64,000 nucleotides of DNA, from positions 19,461 through 83,460 of the forward strand of contig NZ_CALRWL010000022.1 of the NCBI RefSeq assembly GCF_943371865.1, given 5' to 3'. The position numbers and the translations under genes are program-made. Source of the DNA: Azorhizobium sp943371865. GTDB lineage: Bacteria; Pseudomonadota; Alphaproteobacteria; Rhizobiales; Xanthobacteraceae. Below, one piece after another: positions 35,902 to 44,510 of the stretch. Every line of letters starts with the position of its first letter. Within the stretch, counting starts at the first letter, position 1. A model generated the notes under the pieces. That model searched no databases, was not told the DNA's origin, and saw only the letters and a program-made list of their open reading frames with translations.

Positions 35902-36549
35902 TCAGGCCTTCCAGGCGATGACGTGCCGGTAGACGCGCTCGATCTGCTGATCGTCGAGCTCTGTCAGCGATGCGACACCGAAGTTCTCCTGCATGTAGGC
36001 GAGGCGCCGCGCGGTGCCGCCTGGAATCTGCCGGCTGCGGGTCTGAATGGCCGTGATCCGCCGCTTGCGGAGCTCGTCGCCCAATTTGGTCGGCGCGCTT
36101 TTCGCACTCAGCAGCCGGCCGCGCCACTCATTCAGGGTCTTTCGGGCGGCTAGGAACTTCTCGGCAGGGATCAGAAGATAGGAGGTCACGCCCATCTTGC
36201 GGTTCAGCGCCCCCCAAACGGCGCCGTGCCCCTTGGGGGCGCGCTTCAATTCCCTTTCAAGCGCAACGATATCGTCAACCAGCGCCTTCAGGGCCACCTT
36301 CTGCGGCTCATCGATCACGCCATCGCCCGGCTTCACGAACACCTTGGTGATCACAGGCGCCGGGTTGTGGATGATGTTGTTAACGACCGAGTTCCCGCTT
36401 CCGACCACGTTTCCCGTGCCGAAGATAGAAACCACGTTCGAGTCCGACTTGTTTTGAGGCCGCTTGCGGGGTGCCTTCGCAGGTTTTGTATTGTTTAAAA
36501 TCTGCTCAAGATTCTTGCTACGGCCAGAATTGCCGCCATCGTCTCTCAT
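35902..36549 (-). CDS. Phage protein with ORF6C-like domain (antirepressor-type)
   Basis: A 215-residue protein transcribed with the repressor. Residues about 85-145 (ERELKRAPKGHGAVWGALNRKMGVTSY) resemble the ORF6C domain found at the C-terminus of phage antirepressors. The N-terminal part contains a glycine-rich segment, IFGTGNVVGSGNSVVNN. GAGGGAAT directly before the ATG is a good ribosome site, and the gene starts 17 bp after the repressor gene. A role in immunity control is inferred from position and domain. Confidence 0.65.
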   Translation of the reverse strand: MRDDGGNSGRSKNLEQILNNTKPAKAPRKRPQNKSDSNVVSIFGTGNVVGSGNSVVNNIIHNPAPVITKVFVKPGDGVIDEPQKVALKALVDDIVALERELKRAPKGHGAVWGALNRKMGVTSYLLIPAEKFLAARKTLNEWRGRLLSAKSAPTKLGDELRKRRITAIQTRSRQIPGGTARRLAYMQENFGVASLTELDDQQIERVYRHVIAWKA

Positions 36550-36566
36550 AATTCCCTCATTACGCT

Positions 36567-37025
36567 CTACGCTACAACTCTCAAAAACCGTTCAACGATG
36601 CGGGGCGCGATTTCCGCTGCGGGCTTGTGCGACGCCGCCATCTCTTCAATGCAGAACGCATAGGCCTCAGCGAGAAACCGGCCGCGCTGGGCTGGCTCCA
36701 TGCGCCGTTTATGGCGCTCCAGCCACTGTTCGAGCATTTTGGCGATATCGGCCAACAACTCGGCATCAATCGCCGTCACAGCCGAGCTGTGAGGCTCTCC
36801 CAGTTGGCCAGAATCCTTTGCCCCGCTTGAATTTCGCCCCGTAAGCAGCCACGTCGGATCACATCCGAGCTCTGCCAATGCAAACAGCGCCTCCCCGTTT
36901 GGGAGCCCCTCGCCGCTTTCCCAGCGGGTTAAACTACGAAGCGATGCGCCAAGGCGGTTAGCCAAGTCCGTTTGGGTTAAACCCTGTGATTCGCGCCATT
37001 CTTTCAGGCGTTCGCGGAAGCTCAT
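36567..37025 (-). CDS. XRE-type phage repressor (Mu c-like role)
   Basis: A 152-residue DNA-binding protein counted from ATG 37025; the frame stays open to 37052. The N-terminal helix-turn-helix (RLKEWRESQGLTQTDLANRLGASLRSLTRWESG) is clear; there is no LexA-type protease domain, so it should not be SOS-cleaved directly. The C-terminal half is helical, perhaps for oligomerisation. It is divergent from the Ner-like gene, the arrangement of Mu c and ner. Assignment as lysogeny repressor is from position. Confidence 0.82.
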   Translation of the reverse strand: MSFRERLKEWRESQGLTQTDLANRLGASLRSLTRWESGEGLPNGEALFALAELGCDPTWLLTGRNSSGAKDSGQLGEPHSSAVTAIDAELLADIAKMLEQWLERHKRRMEPAQRGRFLAEAYAFCIEEMAASHKPAAEIAPRIVERFLRVVA

Positions 37026-37202
37026 GGCTCTATCCCGCCTTCTGCGCAGCATCTGCGAAACCTGCTGGCCACTTCGCGATAGGCAAAAATGTCTACTCTA
37101 TCAACGATATAAGCCGCGAACGGCGCGTTTGCGCGCCGCGCCTTCTGCGAAGGCGCCATCGATGGCTTGACATGCCGTTTTTGGCTAGTCATGTTGCCGT
37201 TC
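37026..37202. promoter_or_regulatory. Divergent repressor/ner control region with paired palindromes
   Basis: Contains two abutting perfect inverted repeats: CGGCGCG-TTTG-CGCGCCG at 37121-37138 and GCGCCTTC-TGC-GAAGGCGC at 37138-37156. The 10-mer GCCTTCTGCG occurs at 37037-37046 and again inside the second palindrome at 37140-37149. TTGACA at 37167-37172 could be the -35 element of the rightward early promoter, with a weak CATGTT 17 bp later. These are plausible operators for repressor and Ner. Confidence 0.5.
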
Positions 37203-37535
37203 ATGTCCACAAACACTGCAAGCCTCGACATCCCAAAGAGACCCACTGAACGCAAGCAGTGGATTCTCTTCCAATTGAAGCTCAAGGGCTCAAGCTGGCG
37301 AGCCCTTGCGCAAGAGCTAGGGTGCACTCACCAAGCCGTCGCATGGGCGGCGGCGGGGAATGCTTCCCTAGAGATCGAACAGGCGATTGCCGCCAAAATT
37401 GGCGTGCCTCACCTCAACCTCTTCCCTGAACATTTTGACGAGCGCGGCGTCCGCGTCCCGCTTGCACGTGCAAGGCAGAGGAAGGGTAAGCCGCAAGCCG
37501 AAAATGGCAACGTCTATTCGCAGCAGGTCGCCTGA
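37203..37535 (+). CDS. Ner-like DNA-binding regulator
   Basis: A 110-residue protein with the Ner/Nlp-type domain at its N-terminal half: a Trp near the start (RKQWILFQLKLKGSSWRALAQELG), a helix-turn-helix (CTHQAVAWAAAG) and the family tail IGVPHLNLFPE. Mu Ner turns down early transcription and blocks the repressor promoter. This protein has a longer basic C-terminal tail than Mu Ner. First gene of the rightward early operon. Confidence 0.8.
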   Translation: MSTNTASLDIPKRPTERKQWILFQLKLKGSSWRALAQELGCTHQAVAWAAAGNASLEIEQAIAAKIGVPHLNLFPEHFDERGVRVPLARARQRKGKPQAENGNVYSQQVA

Positions 37536-37536
37536 C

Positions 37537-37599
37537 ATGGCGACCGCCCGGACGGCTCCCTCTCACCTTCAGAATTTCCGGCAGGCGGTGCGCCCATGA
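37537..37599 (+). CDS. Possible 20-residue peptide upstream of next early gene
   Basis: ATG 37537 lies just after the ner-like stop and the frame ends in an ATGA overlap with the next start. The overlap pattern, shared with most early genes here, is the only support. It could be a translational coupler or chance. Confidence 0.25.
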   Translation: MATARTAPSHLQNFRQAVRP

Positions 37600-37808
37600 A
37601 GAAGCGTGGCTGGATCTCATTTTCCCGCAAGTTCGCGCGGATCAACGACTGGCTCGACCAGGAGGCCCGCCTTGCGCGGACTTCGCCTGACGTCCTGTTC
37701 TCACGGTCCAACCTGCGCCTGCGCCAGCTCCATCCCTGTCTCGCGATCCCCCGCGCGTGCTTCGATGCGCGGGTGGAAGGCACCCCGATCGGTCAGGTGG
37801 CGCCATGA
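37596..37808 (+). CDS. Small early phage protein, unknown
   Basis: A 70-residue protein with a basic, amphipathic N-terminal half (MKKRGWISFSRKFARINDW). I recognise no domain. ATGA overlaps both with the short upstream frame and the next gene place it firmly in the early operon. Confidence 0.6.
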   Translation: MKKRGWISFSRKFARINDWLDQEARLARTSPDVLFSRSNLRLRQLHPCLAIPRACFDARVEGTPIGQVAP

Positions 37809-37984
37809 CCGCTCCCATGTCCATGCGCCCCCGTGAGGCCGACACGGCGCTGCACCCCATTCATATGGCGGCGCGCCGCATGGCGCGGGTTCGGCACCAA
37901 TCTCTCCAGTTGCTGGTGATGGTGGCCGGCACGATCGGCGCCGCGCACGTCGTCGCCTTCATGCTGCTGCTGGTGCGGCCATGA
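37805..37984 (+). CDS. Small early membrane protein, unknown
   Basis: 59 residues with a single hydrophobic segment near the C-terminus (SLQLLVMVAGTIGAAHVVAFML), preceded by a basic stretch. It overlaps its neighbours by 4 bp on both sides. It could modify the host envelope, but nothing identifies its role. Confidence 0.55.
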   Translation: MTAPMSMRPREADTALHPIHMAARRMARVRHQSLQLLVMVAGTIGAAHVVAFMLLLVRP

Positions 37985-38058
37985 GCAGCGGCTTCCTCAT
38001 CGCCATCATCACATGCTCGCCCGGCACATCGTTTCGCCGCGAGGCGCGCAATGGCTAA
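37981..38058 (+). CDS. Possible 25-residue peptide
   Basis: Reads MSSGFLIAIITCS followed by a basic tail, begins at an ATGA overlap and ends 8 bp inside the next gene. Position in the packed operon is the only support. Confidence 0.3.
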   Translation: MSSGFLIAIITCSPGTSFRREARNG

Positions 38059-38263
38059 GGCGCGCGCGAACTGGTGCTGGGCCGATGCGCGGCCGGCGAA
38101 GCCGTCCGACGACAACCGCCTCACGGTGCGGCTGCACGCCAAGACCTATGGCCAGTTGCAGGCCATGGCGCGGCTCGACGGCATCAGCATTCACAAGCTG
38201 GCGGCATCGCTGCTCCAGGCCGTGGCCGAGGACGATGCGGCCGCCCATGCGGGAGGTGCCTGA
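38051..38263 (+). CDS. Small early protein with ribbon-helix-helix-like pattern
   Basis: 70 residues. The stretch NRLTVRLHAKTYGQLQAMAR followed by DGISIHKLAASLLQ has the strand-helix-helix spacing of Arc/MetJ-type DNA-binding proteins. A regulatory role is plausible; no close family is recognised. Confidence 0.55.
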   Translation: MAKARANWCWADARPAKPSDDNRLTVRLHAKTYGQLQAMARLDGISIHKLAASLLQAVAEDDAAAHAGGA

Positions 38264-38264
38264 G

Positions 38265-38489
38265 ATGGCGCGCTTCACGCTCTCCCAGCAGATGGAAGAG
38301 GTTCAGTTCGAGCTGGACCGGCGCGCGAGTGAGTATCCGCGCCAGATCGCATCCCGGAAACTCGGCCGTTCGGTGGCGCAGTATCACGTGGACCGCCTAA
38401 CGGCGGCGCGGGATTCGCTGTCCTGGCTGCACGACAACCTTGCCCTGATCCGCGAGCGGTGCCCCGAACTTTTCAAGCGGGGTGGCTGA
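38265..38489 (+). CDS. Small early phage protein, unknown
   Basis: 74 residues, mainly helical and charged (TLSQQMEEVQFELDRRASEY). The ribosome site GGGAGG lies upstream of ATG 38265, which settles the start; the open frame continues upstream without support. Such helical proteins are common upstream of transposase A in Mu-like prophages of Alphaproteobacteria. Confidence 0.6.
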   Translation: MARFTLSQQMEEVQFELDRRASEYPRQIASRKLGRSVAQYHVDRLTAARDSLSWLHDNLALIRERCPELFKRGG

Positions 38490-38490
38490 G

Positions 38491-38931
38491 ATGTCGCGCG
38501 CCCCCGATCCCCGCCAGATCAGCCTGCTCGATGCGTTCGAGCAGGTGGAGCAGCCGGAACACCCTGCCGAGGGCAGCTTGGCCATGGGGCCGGAAGTCTG
38601 CGCGACGCTGGCCCGCGCGATCAAGGAATGCCCGCTGTCGCGATCCGAAATCGCGCAACGCATGAGCTTCCTGCTCAATGAAACGATCTCGGAACACATG
38701 CTCAACAAATGGACCAGCCGGTCGAGTGAAGGATGGCGGTTTCCGATGGAATACGGCCCCGCCTTCGAAGAGGCGACCGGCACGCGCGCCTTGCAGCTGC
38801 TGTTCGCCCGCAAGCGCGGCACGCTGGTGATGGAGCCGAAGGATGGCCGAGATGCCGCTGTCGGCCGCGCGCAGCGGGAGTTGAAAGAAGCTCAGAAGCG
38901 CCTGCGCGCGCTGCTGGGGGGCACGCGATGA
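38491..38931 (+). CDS. Early phage protein upstream of transposase, possible DNA-binding
   Basis: 146 residues from ATG 38491. The middle region (CPLSRSEIAQRMSFLLNETISEHMLNKW) has a helix-turn-helix-like pattern and the C-terminus (GRAQRELKEAQKRLRALLGG) is a likely coiled coil. It overlaps the transposase gene by 4 bp, so both are coupled in translation. A regulatory or accessory transposition role is inferred. Confidence 0.6.
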   Translation: MSRAPDPRQISLLDAFEQVEQPEHPAEGSLAMGPEVCATLARAIKECPLSRSEIAQRMSFLLNETISEHMLNKWTSRSSEGWRFPMEYGPAFEEATGTRALQLLFARKRGTLVMEPKDGRDAAVGRAQRELKEAQKRLRALLGGTR

Positions 38932-41039
38932 CTGCTGTCACCATCAAGCAGATCGCGGAAGCCCTGGGCATCTCGAAGCGCGGTGCTGAACTGCGGGCAT
39001 CAAAGGCCGGGTGGCCCCATTTCACCGGGCCTGGAAAGGGGGCGCCACAACTCTATGAGCCTGCGGCCCTGCCGTCCGACGTCCGTAATGCCCTGGTGAC
39101 CCATGCTATGGCCGCCCGCGGGGCTCCCACTGCCGACACGGCCGTCGCCGTTATCGACCCCGCGGCCAATCTTCCTGAGGCTCCATCAACCCGCCCGCAG
39201 CAATCTTCGGCCGAATTGAAGGGCTGGCAGCGGGACATCATGAACGCGCGGCTCGTGCTGGTGCGGGAGATCCTGCGGCTGGCCCGCCTGGGCGGCAAGA
39301 TGCGCGCCCTTCACACGGTGGTGGAGCAGGGTAAAGCCGGCGAACTTCGGACTGAGCTCCAGTCGGCATTCGACAAAGCGAGTGCGAAGCCCGGCCGTCG
39401 CTCGGCGCTTTCCGGCCGCACGCTGCTGCGCTGGATCGCCGACTTCCAGGAGGCCGGATCAGATCCCGCCGCCCTGGCCCCGGCGCCGAGCCACCGCGAA
39501 CAGGTGGTCCCGCCCGCCTGGCTCCCGGATTTCCTCGACTTCTACGCCCTGCCGTCGAAGCCGTCGCTGGCTGTAGCCGCCCGCGAGTGTGCGCGACAGA
39601 ACCCCGATCTCAATCTGCCGCCGTTGCGCACCATCCAATGGACCGTGGCCAAGATGCCGGCGATCGCACGGGCACGGGGACGGATGGGTGCACGGGCGCT
39701 GCGCCAGCTTAAGGCCTTCGTGCGCCGCGATGTCTCCGAGCTGTGGCCGACCGCCGTCTACGTCACCGATGGCCACACGCACCATGCGATGGTCGCCCAT
39801 CCCCTGACGGGCAAGCCGTTCCGGCCGGAGATCACATCGACCATTGATGTGGTCACCCGGCGCAATGTCGGCTGGTCCACGGCGCTGGCCGAGAACACAT
39901 GGGGCACGATCGACGCGCTCCGGCACGCCTTCGCCACCTCCGGTGTACCCGATATTTGGTACGTCGATCGCGGGTCAGGTTTCAACAACGCGGTCTTCGA
40001 CGACGCACTCGTCGGCATGCTTGCCCGGTTTGATGTCGAGAAGCACACGGGCCTGCCCTATCGGTCCCAGGCGCGCGGCGTGATTGAACGCCACCACCAG
40101 ACCTGGATCGAGGCGGCGCGCCTCCTGCCGTCCTATGTGGGCACGGACATGGATGCGGAGGCGCGCAAGCGCATCGACAAGGCCGTATCCACCGATATCG
40201 CGGCCCGCGGGTCGAGCCCGCTGCTGCAATCGTGGCCGGATTTCATTGACTGGATGAACGCCCAGGTCGCCGCCTACAACGACCGGCCCCATTCCGCGCT
40301 GCCGAAGATTACCGACAGCGTCGGAAAGCGGCGGAACATGACCCCGAACGAGGTGTGGGCGGCGTGGCTCGAAAAGGGCTGGACGCCCGACATTGTCGAC
40401 GCCGGTGACGCCGATTTCAGGCCGCAGGAAAAGCGGCGCGTGCTGCGCGGCGAGATCCAGCTGTTCACGAACCGCTACTTCGCGGTGGAGCTTGAAGAGT
40501 TCCACGACTGCGACGTGCTGATCTCCTACGACATCCATGATGCCTCGAAGGTCTGGGTCTCGACGCTGAACCAGAAGTTCATCTGCGTCGCCACCTATTA
40601 CGGCAATTCGGTCTCCTACTTCCCGCGCTCGGTGGCTGAACAGGCGCACGAAAAGCGGGTTGAAAACCGCTTGAAGCGGGTGGAGCGCAAGCGGATCGCC
40701 GTCGCCGAGGAAGGTCAGGCGCCGGTCCTGATGCTCGCGGCCTCCCAGCCCGAGCCCACGGTGGAGCGGATCGCGACCGCGCCGGCAGCGCTCACGGTGG
40801 TGGCCGACAATCCGCCGCCGGAGATCGTTCCCCCGAAGCGGCCGAACTTCCTGGACGACGTGGACATGGCGAAATGGCTGATGGCCCGCCCCGGCGAGAT
40901 CTCAGGGCACGACGCCCGCCACCTCCTTGAGCGGATGCGCTCCTCCATTTTCCGGCTGCGTTTGGAAGCCGACGACATTGATCCGGCCGCCCTCGCCGCC
41001 GTCCTCAAGCCCCTCGCATCTCAGGAGCAACAATCGTGA
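38928..41039 (+). CDS. MuA-type DDE transposase
   Basis: Catalyses strand transfer for integration and replicative transposition. 703 residues. The N-terminal winged-helix enhancer-binding domain covers about residues 1-60 (TIKQIAEALGISKRGAEL). The catalytic triad is D281 (YVTDGHTHH), D347 (YVDRGSG) and E387 (GVIERHHQ), close to Mu spacing (269, 336, 392). The Mu-transpos_C beta-barrel follows, and the C-terminal helical tail would contact MuB. The frame is open upstream to 38733, but the ATGA overlap and domain start fix ATG 38928. Confidence 0.95.
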   Translation: MTAVTIKQIAEALGISKRGAELRASKAGWPHFTGPGKGAPQLYEPAALPSDVRNALVTHAMAARGAPTADTAVAVIDPAANLPEAPSTRPQQSSAELKGWQRDIMNARLVLVREILRLARLGGKMRALHTVVEQGKAGELRTELQSAFDKASAKPGRRSALSGRTLLRWIADFQEAGSDPAALAPAPSHREQVVPPAWLPDFLDFYALPSKPSLAVAARECARQNPDLNLPPLRTIQWTVAKMPAIARARGRMGARALRQLKAFVRRDVSELWPTAVYVTDGHTHHAMVAHPLTGKPFRPEITSTIDVVTRRNVGWSTALAENTWGTIDALRHAFATSGVPDIWYVDRGSGFNNAVFDDALVGMLARFDVEKHTGLPYRSQARGVIERHHQTWIEAARLLPSYVGTDMDAEARKRIDKAVSTDIAARGSSPLLQSWPDFIDWMNAQVAAYNDRPHSALPKITDSVGKRRNMTPNEVWAAWLEKGWTPDIVDAGDADFRPQEKRRVLRGEIQLFTNRYFAVELEEFHDCDVLISYDIHDASKVWVSTLNQKFICVATYYGNSVSYFPRSVAEQAHEKRVENRLKRVERKRIAVAEEGQAPVLMLAASQPEPTVERIATAPAALTVVADNPPPEIVPPKRPNFLDDVDMAKWLMARPGEISGHDARHLLERMRSSIFRLRLEADDIDPAALAAVLKPLASQEQQS

Positions 41040-41791
41040 AGAATGAGTTCGTGGTCATCTCGAACGTCCAACGCTTTCTGTCGGGCTATGAGCGCGTCGA
41101 GAAGCGCGCCGCAATCGAGAAGTGCTTCATGGTGGTCGAGGGCGAACCCGGCCGCGGCAAGACATCGACCGCTGAGTGGTTCGCGATCCAGAACGATCTG
41201 CCGATCATCCGTGCCAAGCGCGAATGGAACTCGCGATGGATGCTCGAGGACATTCTCGATTGTCTTGGCTCCGAGCCTGACCGGACCTTCAAGGAGATGT
41301 ATCGGCAGGCGGTGCGCGTCCTCGCCGGGCGGGCGGAATCCGCCCGCGCCGCCAGCGTTCCCTATGCCGTCGTCATCGATGAGGCTGACCACATCGTCAC
41401 CTCGCAGAAGATGATGGAGACGCTCCGCGACATCACCGACCAGGTCGAGGTCCCGGTGATCCTGGTCGGCATGGGGCGCCTGATCAAGGCGCTCACTCGC
41501 TACAAGCAGATTTCTTCCCGCGTCTCGGCCGAGGTGACCTTCCTCGGGCTGACAGCCGACGATACGCGCCGGCTGATCGCCGGCCGCTCGGAGATCGAGG
41601 TCGCAGATGACCTCTCCATCCATTTGCACAAAGCCTCGAACGGTTATGCCCGCGAGGTGCTCGAAGGCATCGGCTCGATCGAGCGGGTCGGCCGGCGTCT
41701 CGGCCGCGCCGTCACCCTCGCGGACATGGAAGGCCAGGTGCTGCTGACGGATCGCGTCACCGGCAAGTCCGTCACCGTGAGGGCCGAGTGA
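41036..41791 (+). CDS. MuB-like AAA ATPase, transposition target selector
   Basis: Binds target DNA and activates the transposase. 251 residues, shorter than Mu B (312). Walker A is GEPGRGKT (residues 36-43) and Walker B is VVIDEADH (D115, E116). It lacks the long N-terminal extension of Mu B, as do other B proteins of B3-like phages. Overlaps transposase by 4 bp and the next gene by 1 bp. Confidence 0.92.
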   Translation: MKNEFVVISNVQRFLSGYERVEKRAAIEKCFMVVEGEPGRGKTSTAEWFAIQNDLPIIRAKREWNSRWMLEDILDCLGSEPDRTFKEMYRQAVRVLAGRAESARAASVPYAVVIDEADHIVTSQKMMETLRDITDQVEVPVILVGMGRLIKALTRYKQISSRVSAEVTFLGLTADDTRRLIAGRSEIEVADDLSIHLHKASNGYAREVLEGIGSIERVGRRLGRAVTLADMEGQVLLTDRVTGKSVTVRAE

Positions 41792-42357
41792 TGGCGGGAC
41801 AGGGAACGCGCCAGATGGACATCATGCGTGTCCTGGAGCCGGGGCAATGCCTGACCACGGCCGAAATGATGGAACGCACCGGCTACACGCGGCGTGACGT
41901 GGCCAAGGGATGCGTGCCGCTGTTGGAGCGCGGCTGGATAGACCGCCTGGAGCGGGGATGCTTCATCCTTTCGGAGGAAGGACGCCGAGCCCGTGCGGCG
42001 GGAGAAACCATCACCAGCGGACCACGCCGACCGCTCACGCAGGTCGCGCGACGGCCGAGGCGGCGGACCGTGCAAGACAAGATGTGGTCCACGATCCGCG
42101 TCTCGCGGAAATTCGATCTCGCGCGCCTTGAGGAAATGGCGGGCGCAAGCACCGCCGGCGCCCGGCGCTTTGTCCTTGCCTTGGCGCGCGCCGGCTACCT
42201 CACCGAGTTGCGCCGGCAATCTGGCGAGGCGCCGACCTCCAACGGCTTCAAACGCTGGTTGCTGATCGAGGATCCGGGTCCGGCCACCCCGGTCCTGAAA
42301 GCGGATGGACGCGTCTGGGATCCGAACCTTGGTGTGTTTCGCGGAGCCGCAAGATGA
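41791..42357 (+). CDS. Winged-helix-type early phage protein
   Basis: 188 residues with two helix-turn-helix-like regions: residues 12-60 (TTAEMMERTGYTRRDVAKGCVPLLERGWI) and 105-150 (DLARLEEMAGASTAGARRFVLALARAGYL). Both resemble winged-helix domains of phage regulators. The order directly after MuB is common in alphaproteobacterial Mu-like phages. Exact role unknown. Confidence 0.7.
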   Translation: MAGQGTRQMDIMRVLEPGQCLTTAEMMERTGYTRRDVAKGCVPLLERGWIDRLERGCFILSEEGRRARAAGETITSGPRRPLTQVARRPRRRTVQDKMWSTIRVSRKFDLARLEEMAGASTAGARRFVLALARAGYLTELRRQSGEAPTSNGFKRWLLIEDPGPATPVLKADGRVWDPNLGVFRGAAR

Positions 42358-42731
42358 GCCCGCCGCCCGACTTCCGCGCCAGGGCGCGCGCTGGATGGGG
42401 TGAGCCCCCCGATTGGATCGCAGCGCTCGCGGACGCCTGCCAGCGAGATACTCAGGTCGCCGTCGCACTCCGGCTCGATGTCTCGGGTTCTCAGATCTCC
42501 CAGGTGCTGGCTGGCAAGTATCCCAGCGCCTTGCACGGGCTGGAAGCCAAGGTGCGGGGGGCGATCATGGGCGCAACCGTCACCTGTCCGGTCCTCAGCG
42601 ACATCGGTCGTGACCGCTGCATGTCCGAGCAGGGCAAGCCGTTCTCGACGGCATCGTCGATCTCCGTGCGGCTTCATCGCGCCTGCCGCGCCGGTTGCCC
42701 CCACTCACGGCTCAAGGGAGGCCACGCATGA
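42354..42731 (+). CDS. Early phage regulator with helix-turn-helix and four-cysteine tail
   Basis: 125 residues. The N-terminal part (WIAALADACQRDTQVAVALRLDVSGSQISQVLAGKYP) is a helix-turn-helix. C78, C89, C111 and C115 in the C-terminal half could form a zinc site. Overlaps both neighbours by 4 bp. Probably a DNA-binding early regulator; no precise family is named. Confidence 0.65.
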   Translation: MSPPPDFRARARAGWGEPPDWIAALADACQRDTQVAVALRLDVSGSQISQVLAGKYPSALHGLEAKVRGAIMGATVTCPVLSDIGRDRCMSEQGKPFSTASSISVRLHRACRAGCPHSRLKGGHA

Positions 42732-43072
42732 CACCCGACCGGACGTTCAGTGATGCGATCGGGGGCACCATCAAGGCCCTGGACGCCTATTGCGCCAGAC
42801 AGAAGACCCTGGAGCCCATGGTCATGCTGGCCATGCTGACCCAGCTCGTCGCATGGCGTGAGATGGCCCGCGGGCTCGAAGCTGCGGCGGCCGAACGGGA
42901 TGATCTCCTGGCCGTCGCCCGTGACGTGGACCGGATCCATCTGGACAAGGATGGCATGCCCAGCCTTCGGCACATGCGCGCCGCCGTCGCACCGCTGGCG
43001 ATGACGATCCCTGGCACCAACGTGGTCACCTTTCCCGGTGCCCGCTTCGGCAACGCCGGGGGCGCGGCATGA
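42728..43072 (+). CDS. Early phage protein, unknown
   Basis: 114 residues, mostly helical in the first half (FSDAIGGTIKALDAYCARQ) with a short C-terminal beta-like segment (NVVTFPGARFG). Coupled by ATGA overlaps to both neighbours. Function not recognised. Confidence 0.6.
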   Translation: MTPDRTFSDAIGGTIKALDAYCARQKTLEPMVMLAMLTQLVAWREMARGLEAAAAERDDLLAVARDVDRIHLDKDGMPSLRHMRAAVAPLAMTIPGTNVVTFPGARFGNAGGAA

Positions 43073-43386
43073 CCGCCTGTTACCCGCACATGCGCGCCAG
43101 CCTCGACGCTGCCCTGGCGGTTGCCGCGGCGGCCTCGCCTAAGCGCCAGGCGCTCGCCCTCTCGACCGACCAGCTGATCGACATCTGCTGCGCGCTGGTG
43201 GCGCACGAGGCGGCGCTGAAAGTCGGCCTCGATCTCGTGCGTGCGCTGGATCCTGTCGATGACGCGACCCTCCCGCCGGCTGCGGCCGGGGCGATCACTC
43301 ACTTCGCCGGTGCCCTCGTCATCACCGGCTACGCCACCTTTGAAGCCCGTTCAAACCCTGAGGAAAACCATGACGGAACCCGCTGA
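43069..43386 (+). CDS. Early phage protein, unknown
   Basis: 105 residues, alanine-rich and helical. No recognised domain. Its 3' end overlaps the start of the DUF3164 gene by 17 bp in a different frame. Confidence 0.55.
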   Translation: MTACYPHMRASLDAALAVAAAASPKRQALALSTDQLIDICCALVAHEAALKVGLDLVRALDPVDDATLPPAAAGAITHFAGALVITGYATFEARSNPEENHDGTR

Positions 43387-44038
43387 AATCCCTGCCCGCT
43401 CGGTCTCCCCCGGCATCGTGGAGCTCAACGGCAAGTCCTACATGACCGATGCCAAGGGCAACCTGGTGCCACTGGCGCTGGTCAAGCCGGTGGACGTGCT
43501 CATGGACGAGACCGTGCGCAAGATCATCGGTTATGCCCGCGAGTTGTCAGCCCGGATCGCGCGCTTCAAGGGCCACACCTATGACGATATTTGCAGCCTT
43601 CAGGCGCTGATTGCGCAGGACTACGGCGCCAAGCTTGGCGGCTCCAAAGGAAATATCACCCTCACCACCTATGACGGCACCGAACGGGTGCAGGTGCAGG
43701 TGGCCGACCTGATCGAGTTCGGGCCGGAGCTTCAGGCCGCCAAGAAGCTGGTGGATGCCTGCCTGTCCGAGTGGTCGGAGGGATCGCGGGATGAAATCCA
43801 GGCGATCGTCGCGCGCGCCTTCCAGGTGGAGAAGGAAGGCACGGTCAACCGCGCGGAACTGTTCATGCTGCTGCGGGTGGAGATCGCCGACGCACGCTGG
43901 CAGCGGGCCATGGATGCGATCCGCGATAGCATCCGGGTGATCGGGTCGAAGACCTATTTCCGGTTCTATGAACGCGAGGACGCAGACGGCACCTTGGGCG
44001 AGTGGCAGGCCATCTCCATCGATCTGGCGAGGGCGTGA
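43370..44038 (+). CDS. DUF3164-family phage protein
   Basis: 222 residues; family typical of Mu-like prophages, located after A and B. The N-terminal VELNGKSYMTDAKGNLVP and the central GNITLTTYDGTERVQVQVAD segment are characteristic. TGAGGAAAACC before ATG 43370 supports this start, although the frame is open to 43241. Function is unknown; a DNA-metabolism role is suggested only by position. Confidence 0.85.
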   Translation: MTEPAEIPARSVSPGIVELNGKSYMTDAKGNLVPLALVKPVDVLMDETVRKIIGYARELSARIARFKGHTYDDICSLQALIAQDYGAKLGGSKGNITLTTYDGTERVQVQVADLIEFGPELQAAKKLVDACLSEWSEGSRDEIQAIVARAFQVEKEGTVNRAELFMLLRVEIADARWQRAMDAIRDSIRVIGSKTYFRFYEREDADGTLGEWQAISIDLARA

Positions 44039-44040
44039 TC

Positions 44041-44349
44041 ATGGGCGCCCCCTCGTCAGCTCCACTCGCCAAGGTCTTCGTCCTCGATGTCGCCGGCGTG
44101 CGCCAAGCGGCACTGATCAAGCGGATAGCCTACGGTGAGGGGCGGGAGCGCTGCCGTGTCCATATCCGCGGTGATGTGAACGTCCGCAGTGTTGATCCTG
44201 CCCTGGTGTTCGCGGATGAAGACGTGGCCCGCGCACATTGGCGCCGTGCCTGCTCTCACCGGGCCGAGCTTGAACGCGCCGGCTGCCGTATCCGGGTGAT
44301 CGATGCCCACCTCAGCCTGGCGCTTGCGGACAGGGAGCTGGCGCTATGA
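44041..44349 (+). CDS. Early phage protein, unknown
   Basis: 102 residues, beta-rich first half (KVFVLDVAGVRQAALIKRIAYG) and helical second half. Coupled by overlap to the following small gene. Not recognised. Confidence 0.55.
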   Translation: MGAPSSAPLAKVFVLDVAGVRQAALIKRIAYGEGRERCRVHIRGDVNVRSVDPALVFADEDVARAHWRRACSHRAELERAGCRIRVIDAHLSLALADRELAL

Positions 44350-44510
44350 GGTCGCTTCCGCCATCCGTGGTCCTTGAGAACGAATGCCGGCATCTCCGGG
44401 CGCTGCTCGTGGATGGCGTGCTGCTGCTTCGCGACATTGATGCCTCGCTGGAGCGCATCCGGGCGGCACTGGTGGCGGCCATCACCGTGACCGAAAGCGC
44501 GCGGCCATGA
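44346..44510 (+). CDS. Small early phage protein of 54 residues
   Basis: Short helical protein (MRSLPPSVVLENECRHLRAL at the N-terminus), with ATGA overlaps at both ends. Packing in the operon is the main evidence that it is translated. Confidence 0.5.
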   Translation: MRSLPPSVVLENECRHLRALLVDGVLLLRDIDASLERIRAALVAAITVTESARP

